From contig JBAIAA010000519.1 of assembly GCA_037893245.1 (NCBI GenBank), positions 682,001-746,000 of the forward strand: DNA of 64,000 nucleotides. The letters are read 5' to 3'. This document shows positions 58,088 through 64,000 of the stretch, piece after piece (positions within the stretch are counted from its first letter, which is position 1; the number at the start of each line of letters is the position of its first letter). This stretch comes from Crossaster papposus. Its lineage: Eukaryota > Echinodermata > Asteroidea > Velatida > Solasteridae. The notes under the pieces are model-generated. The model was not told the DNA's origin and made no database searches. It worked only from the letters and a program-made list of their open reading frames with translations. Position numbers and translations under genes: made by a program.

Positions 58088-58222
58088 AAGTCGACCGTTG
58101 AGACAACTCGCCCGTTGAGACAACTCGCCCGTTGAGACAACTCGACCTTTGGGACAACTCGACCTTTGGGACAACTCGACCTTTGGGACAACTCGACCTT
58201 TGGGACAACTCGACCTTTGGGA
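58088..58222 (+). repeat. 17-bp tandem repeat, two variant blocks
   Basis: About eight units of GACAACTCG plus a variable half: three with CCCGTTGA or ACCGTTGA, then about five with ACCTTTGG. Variants are grouped rather than mixed, suggesting stepwise expansion. The minus-strand 99-codon frame is a by-product. Confidence 0.85.
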
Positions 58223-59160
58223 GAGCTATAGCTGTACTTCGACGTTTACATTGTTTATAAACAGTTAATGTTGGGCCGACTTTCCTCATGCAATGTTGCC
58301 ATACTTCTTTGTTGACAAACTGCAAATTCATTGTACCTTTACCATGTTAATGTTATTAATGCTTGCTATTTACCCTCTGTTAACAATTTAGGTGTAAGCT
58401 TAGTCCGAAAAAAACACCAAAACGGTGGCGTCCAGAAATTGTGCACACAATTGACCGAGTGCTCCCTAATTGGTCGTGGCGCAATTGAATAATTCTTGAA
58501 AAATTCAAGTTTAATATTTACGAACTTCTTTTAATGTCAGGTTTCAGTCAATAAAATGGTAAAATATTACTAGATTTCACAGGCGTCTGTACATTTAATG
58601 TGACAGTATTTAAAACTGATTTTTAAATTAACATTGCAGAATTAGGAATGTTGAGATTTAACGTCCATATAGTAATTATGTGAACCAAGTGCTTGTGTGT
58701 AAAGCCCCAAATTTATATTTGATGTCAAAAAATAATTAAAAATACAAAAATAATATTGCTCGTACATGTATCAAGTTGTATGAATTGGCCCCAGAATTTG
58801 TTTACTGTATGGCATTCAAATATGGCTTTCAAATAAAGCTTCAGTTCAGTGCCACTGAATTTTTTGTTTTGTTTAAATGTTAATTGGGCCTAACCGGTTT
58901 TCTAAGGAGCATAAATACACGGCGGGTCTTTTCAAGTGCAGGAAAGAAAATCTAGTTTTATGATTGGCCATTTTTTATTAAGTATTTCCCCGCAATTCAC
59001 TAAATATCTGTTGTCTTTCCTCCATGGTATAGCTACTTACGTTAGTCTTACGCGAGAGCTCGGAAGCCATATTGACAAATTTCCGCAAAACGCCCTCTTC
59101 GGTTGATTTTCGTCATTTCATGACAGAGGCTAATGTCCGCCGCGTCAGATGTAAACAACA
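58223..59160. other. Intergenic, upstream of SLC49A4
   Basis: AT-rich, no gene recognised. The GC-richer part near 59050-59160 may hold the promoter and first exon of the downstream gene. Confidence 0.35.
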
Positions 59161-59168
59161 TACAGCTG

Positions 59169-59576
59169 GTGAGTGATGGTTGTGTTTTTTGTTTTGTTTT
59201 TTTCGTTTCGTCTTTCCTCTGGAACAGTTAAACATTTGGTTAGTTTTCTTTCAACCACACCATTTAAATAATTAAACATTTCAGAAAATGACATTTTCGG
59301 GTATAAAATTCAGGACAATTTTTTAAAATAATATTCCTGACTATGGTTCAATTAACCAAAAAAAACCAAGTTTTTGACACACACACACACGTATACCTGA
59401 TGCTAATTGCCATGTAATTAGACTTAAGAAATTTCCTGATGTCCTCGCTCGCCTATTTCCATGAAAAAAAACCACCTAAAAAGTAATATAATAAGTAATC
59501 GGTACGCGTTCTGTTCCTTGCTCTATGATATGGCTAATCATGTTGGTCCATGCTTTTCTCATTCAGGAGTTGTGTA
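59169..59576 (+). other. Candidate 5' UTR intron of SLC49A4
   Basis: CAGCTG|GTGAGT at 59168/59169 is a strong donor and CTCATTCAG|GAG at 59576/59577 a good acceptor, 76 nt before the ATG. This would give a non-coding first exon ending at 59168. Supported only by splice-site quality and position. Confidence 0.4.
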
Positions 59577-59652
59577 CTTGTAATTGTATGCAATTATGCA
59601 AATAAGTTCAACAGTGACCATATAGCAACGCATCCTCCAGCCTCGCGGCACC

Positions 59653-62600
59653 ATGATGCGGGATCCTGTACAGAATGAGAACTCCTTTCAGCAGGATGCG
59701 GATCTAGAACGATTGCTTGGCTCAAAAGAAATGAGAAATGGAATTGATCCTTCTGGTGATGGTGCTTATGGCTTATTACAAAGTGCAGGTATGGCTATAC
59801 TCACTACACCACTGTTGGGGATGTGGCTATATGTTGCGTGTCATTGACATTCAAGATAAATTGTTCCCTGGTCCCTAAACTTAAAGGCCTTGTCGCATCA
59901 TATGCACTTCCTTAGGAGATCTTACGGCGACCACAAATATTTAATCAATTTAACAATCGCAGCGAGGAAAATCACAATTTTCTGTCTCAAGTGGCCAACA
60001 AATATCTTAAGCTACGCTCATACTGCGCTCATTCCGCATTTACGATGCGCTCAACTCGCTCTGTCAAGCCTATTACTCGATATAGTCGCTGCCGCCGCGC
60101 TGCCGCAGCCCTGCCGCCACGCTGCCGGCATTGTCGCTCGCACTGTCGCTCGCACTGTCGCTCGCACTGCCGCTCGCACTGCCGCTCGCACTGCCGCTCG
60201 CACTGCCGCTCGCACTGCCGCTCGCACTGCCGCTCGCACTGCCGCTCGCACTGCCGCTCGCACTGCCGCTCGCACTGCCGCTCGCACTGCCGCTCGCACT
60301 GCCGCTCGCACTGCCGCTCGCACTGCCGCTCGCACTGCCGCTCGCACTGCCGCTCGCACTGCCGCTCGCACTGCCGCTCGCACTGCCGCTCGCACTGCCG
60401 CTCGCACTGCCGCTCGCACTGCCGCTCGCACTGCCGCTCGCACTGCCGCTCGCACTGCCGCTCGCACTGCCGCTCGCACTGCCGCTCGCACTGCCGCTCG
60501 CACTGCCGCTCGCACTGCCGCTCGCACTGCCGCTCGCACTGCCGCTCGCACTGCCGCTCGCACTGCCGCTCGCACTGCCGCTCGCACTGCCGCTCGCACT
60601 GCCGCTCGCACTGCCGCTCGCACTGCCGCTCGCACTGCCGCTCGCACTGCCGCTCGCACTGCCGCTCGCACTGCCGCTCGCACTGCCGCTCGCACTGCCG
60701 CTCGCACTGCCGCTCGCACTGCCGCTCGCACTGCCGCTCGCACTGCCGCTCGCACTGCCGCTCGCACTGCCGCTCGCACTGCCGCTCGCACTGCCGCTCG
60801 CACTGCCGCTCGCACTGCCGCTCGCACTGCCGCTCGCACTGCGCTTTACTCGATGTTGATACGTCCTATTATAGTAGCTCACGTCGCACTCTCACCAGTA
60901 TAACCAGAATACGCTCACGTATAACGTCACCCTGACAAAACGGGCAATCCGCAGTCCAGTTTCAAATTTGTACAGAGATTGTACGGAATACTGAACCGGC
61001 GCTCTACCAACTGAGCTATTTTGCCCTATGTCGGGGGGTCTTCTAAAATGTCAGCATCTTTGTTCGAGGGCGCTAGTCAGAAGTCATAAACACCATGCGG
61101 TGTGGCCAGGGATCACGCCCAATTTTACGAAACAACCTGGGAAACGATATTGTGGGGATCACTCAATGAGGATAAAACTTTTTATCTTATGATACTCAAA
61201 TAAACCAGAAGGGAAACTGAGTAGGTAAATTTGCATTCAACTTCAAAGTGAACAAGGAAATTGGCAAGGTGGGACTCGAACCTCCTGAGAGGTCGCAGGT
61301 TCGAGTATCGCCTTGCCAATTTCTTTGTTCATTTTGACATTTATGCCAATTTACCTATTCAGTTTCCCTTGTGGTTTATAAATCTTGTTAAAGTATCCAT
61401 CCTGTTTATATTTTTGATTAGGTTCTAGTGGAGCAGAACACATCACCTACTCGAGACGCTGGTATATACTAGCCGTCTTCGCGCTTCTGAATTTGGTGCA
61501 GTGTATTGGCTGGAACACATGGGGACCTATAGCAGACACAAGTAAATGTGACCTGGGGCCGATTTCATAGAGCTGCTAAGCACACAAATTTGCTTAGCAT
61601 GACAATTTGTCCTTGGCAAAAACAAGGTTACAGACCAAATTATCACCTGATCTTTATTGTTCTGGATTGATAATCAGCTGTTATTTTGCTTAGCATGAAA
61701 AACACGTATAATTTTGGATGGTAACCTATTTTTATTGAGCAAGATTTTGTTGTGCTAAGCAATTGTTTGTGCTTAGCAGCTCTATGAAATTGGCCCCTGG
61801 TCCAACGAAACCCGGACAAAAGTTGAACATTTTTGTTTTTTACATTTTTATTTTTAATTCTCTAGGTTCTCAGCTTTAAAAAGTTGTATCATTTACATAT
61901 GTACCCCCACCCTATCTCCACTGGGAAGGATTTTGTGATAAAACCCTGACAACCTAATTATGAGATGAACAGCTTTGAAGTTCAGAAAAGCGTATTATTT
62001 CTATACACAATTGTTTCACAACATCAGGGGAAAAAGAGCACTTCGGGGTGACGGATTATTTACAAATTTAGGGAGATTGTGGATTAATAGTTTGTGATTT
62101 AGGAAAACCTAAAACCTCAAAATGGTAAAATTAACCCAAATGACTTCTCATGTACATTCATTGTATTAAAACACATTGTGCGACTTTGTCCGGGTTTCGT
62201 TGAATCAGGTCACAAATACAGATTATTTCTGGAGGCAAATGAACCCTTTCACCGTTTGTCTTAGTTAACTCTTTGGAATGATTTGTGGGGGTTCATTAAC
62301 CTTAACCCTCCCTCTATGAGGGCAGATCACTGAATGGAAGTGGTATGTGCCAATTCACTCCAGCTCTGATGTGTCCACTAACCCTAACCCTACCTAATGC
62401 TACTTTTTACTACTAGTAGTAAAAAGTAGTATGCAGTACTCTCATTGACTTGTGTGCAATGCCTGTAGTAATTTTTAGTATTGGGTACTTCACCCCTAAT
62501 TGCACTCATAGTACTTTTTATCATTGGGTCCCTCTGCTTGCCAAGTGTGCATGGCCCATGTATGCTATGTAGATTGTTCTAAACTCTACAGCAAAAAATG

Positions 62601-64000
62601 TCACTTGGGACACAGCAATGGGTCAAGGCTGGACTACTGCATTTTTTGCCAGGTAAGTATTACTGACCTGTATTGCCACTATTAGTATTTTGTAGTTGGC
62701 AGTATCTGTACTCTGTCAGTACACACCCAATCATCAGCCAAGGAAAGACCCAGTGCTACAAAATACTAAGTAGTATTATGGGCCGAGTTCGGGCGGTCTG
62801 TTCTTGACACGCGAACTCTGTTCTCGCGCTCGAACGGCGGGAACGCGACCCGTGAACATTGCACTCGGAACAAGAACACACACCACCTATCCACCAGGGT
62901 TTTGCAAGAACAAGTTACACGTGTCAAGAACAGACCGCCCGAACTCGGCCCTGTAGTACGCAGTTCTTTAGCCCAAAGTGAGGCCTAGGGGGTTAGGGTT
63001 AGCTAAAGGATTGGGGGTGCATGCTGGGGGTGCATGTTGAAGTGCGTCGGAAGATAAACTCTTAGAGCAAGGGTTAACTACTTAGTTGCTTTTGCTAAAG
63101 AGAAGACCATATCAGAATTTATATCTGAATGTGCCTAGAGAATGGGCCTAATAATGTGAATTTTTCGTTTACTTCTCCTTTCCCAGGCAAGTTGGTTTTG
63201 AACTGGACCGATGGCGATATTGCTCTGTTGACAAACTGGGGACCGATAACCTATGTTCTGTCTGGCCTGATCTTTTCCTGGATTTTAGACACAAAAGGTA
63301 AACTGTTTTGTTACTTTCATGTTCCATGCTTGATTTGGCTTGTCACTTTTCGATTGAGTAGTTCAACTTACTTTTCTCAATCCCTTAACCCTAACTACCC
63401 CAAACCCATCAAACTCCAACTGCAGCTTTAATTTCGCTAGGTTTTGGCAGGTTTGGTACCAAACCGTAACAACTTGTTGTTAGACTTTGTTTGACTCAGT
63501 ACCAAAGGCCCAGGGAGACCCTGTTGAATTATGTGAGGTTCAGGACAGAAAGGCATGAGACTTGTCAAAATGTTAGAAATTTTGAGAATGCACAGGCATT
63601 TATACGTGAGTGACCCACATTGTCACAGCACAGTTCCTGGTCAACTTTAAGTGTATGTACACTTACACCTTGTATGTGTGTCCCCACTAAAATACATAAT
63701 ACCACCGGCCAGTTATCACTGTTCCAAGTCAATAAAACTTCAACTGTTGGAGTTTGGCAGGTTTAGTACTGTTAGGTTCAGTACAGTGTACCAAAAATTA
63801 CTGAACATGTGTGAGCTGTTGAAGTTTGTTAGGTTTGGTATGCTTCCTAGTGCGAGAGCCTAGGGGGTTAGGGTTAAAAGCATGAAGTCATAATGAGAGA
63901 ATACATGTTTTTATTTTTGTAAATATTTATTGCAGGTTTGAGAGTGTCAGTTGTCATGGCTTCCGTTCTTCTTTTCGCGGGTCTTGGTTTACGTTGCTTA
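59653..64000 (+). CDS. SLC49A4: SLC49A4 (DIRC2)-like MFS transporter, first four coding exons
   Basis: Coding exons 59653-59788, 61422-61541, 63187-63297 and 63936 to beyond the window; all junctions GT-AG and all phase 1. The 143 residues visible cover the cytosolic N terminus and the first three membrane segments of a protein usually near 480. Family matches: RRWYILAVFALLN followed by WNTWGPIAD (first helix and the family WNTWGPI block), DIALLTNWGPI (second), SWILDTKGLR (loop) and GLGLRCL (third). The acidic leader contains DLERLL, a [DE]xxxL[LI] dileucine signal in the same part as the one that sends human DIRC2 to lysosomes. The family is a lysosomal membrane carrier; proton-coupled pyridoxine export has been reported for SLC49A4, as I recall. 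The start is the first ATG of this frame; the next codon is also ATG. Introns hold a 12-bp minisatellite, SINE pieces and nested DNA transposons. The rest of the gene lies to the right. Confidence 0.9.
60131..60842 (+). repeat. 12-bp minisatellite (GCCGCTCGCACT)n in SLC49A4 intron 1
   Basis: About 59 units, all apparently identical except the first three, which read GTC for GCC. The unit length is a multiple of three and free of stops in several frames, giving five overlapping false frames (ART/AAR, CRSH, LALP, RAAV and SGSA repeats). It lies between the donor at 59789 and the acceptor at 61421, so it is intronic. Confidence 0.95.
60988..61030 (-). mobile_element. tRNA-like SINE 5' fragment
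   Basis: Minus strand: AGGGCAAAATAGCTCAGTTG plus GTAGAGCGCCGGTTCAG, the A-box half of the element at 16384-16474. The B-box half is missing here. Confidence 0.6.
61251..61337. mobile_element. Inverted pair of SINE 3' halves
   Basis: GAACAAGGAAATTGGCAAGG plus GGGACTCGAACCT faces its own complement (AGGTTCGAGTATCGCCTTGC plus CAATTTCTTTGTTC), with GAGAGGTCGC between. These are two B-box/tail halves head to head, making a hairpin of about 34-bp arms. Confidence 0.65.
61548..62212. mobile_element. TIR element J, beginning 6 nt past an exon end
   Basis: Left end GTGACCT (61548), interrupted by MITE family D, resumes as TCCAACGAAACCCGGACAAA (61801). The right end is the inverted TTTGTCCGGGTTTCGTTGAA then TCAGGTCAC (about 62212). 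A similar terminus, CGAACGAAACCCCAGACAAA, occurs at about 19109 and 20399. A 4-bp AAAT flanks both ends and may be the target duplication. Confidence 0.55.
61552..61800 (+). mobile_element. MITE family D copy in SLC49A4 intron 2
   Basis: Intact inverted ends (CTGGGGCCGATTTCATAGAG and CTCTATGAAATTGGCCCCTG). It sits 11 nt beyond the exon 2/intron 2 boundary and is nested in TIR element J. Confidence 0.9.
62401..62428. repeat. Perfect 28-bp palindrome
   Basis: TACTTTTTACTACT followed by its exact complement AGTAGTAAAAAGTA, in SLC49A4 intron 2. Partial echoes (AGTAGTA, TACTTTTTA) occur nearby at about 62435-62520 and 62760. Confidence 0.85.
62780..62951. mobile_element. 172-bp element with 32-bp perfect inverted ends
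   Basis: GGGCCGAGTTCGGGCGGTCT, continuing GTTCTTGACACG, is exactly complementary to the right end finishing GAACTCGGCCC at 62951. It is GC-rich inside and non-coding, with no obvious target duplication. It lies in SLC49A4 intron 2. I noticed no other copy in the window. Confidence 0.75.

Noticed and set aside
59890-60935. Frames of 242-337 codons rich in ART, SH, LALP, RAAV or SGSA repeats
   Set aside because: All arise from one 12-bp repeat in SLC49A4 intron 1, in several frames and on both strands. None has support outside the repeat.

Overview
The window looks like animal nuclear DNA. Two genes with ordinary GT-AG introns sit in a repeat-rich, mostly non-coding landscape. My best guess is a marine invertebrate deuterostome, possibly an echinoderm. 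That guess rests on the type of interspersed repeats, which I recall from such genomes, and it is weak. There is no bacterial-style gene organisation, and almost every open frame outside the two genes is a by-product of repeats.

Layout. From 1 to 32 kb I see no protein-coding gene. The stretch holds several families of short non-autonomous DNA transposons (two or three ending in TTAA, one hAT-like with 8-bp target duplications, several inverted-repeat elements), poly-G tracts, LINE 3' tails, a tRNA-derived SINE and a 3.4-kb tandem of a TTTC-headed element. From 32.6 to 37.8 kb lies a complete-looking SLC34 (type II sodium/phosphate cotransporter) gene on the minus strand, in six coding exons and 678 codons. 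From 37.3 to 40.5 kb the 5' part of that gene and its upstream DNA form one copy of a direct segmental duplication. The second copy is at 54.7-57.3 kb and carries exon 1 and a truncated exon 2. Between the copies, from 44.7 to 54.7 kb, is a very large 23-bp minisatellite. It is free of stop codons in all minus-strand frames over long stretches and so produces false ORFs of up to about 1,600 codons. From 59.65 kb to the end are the first four coding exons of an SLC49A4 (DIRC2)-like lysosomal MFS transporter on the plus strand, cut off by the window edge.

The two genes are membrane transporters of different families, and nothing suggests they act together. The most notable non-genic biology is the minisatellite: inverted five-base blocks alternate along it, the main variable triplet falls in one loop, it has higher-order duplications, and it directly abuts a broken copy of the SLC34 5' end. 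A second point is a filled/empty site pair for a foldback transposon between the two duplicated segments.
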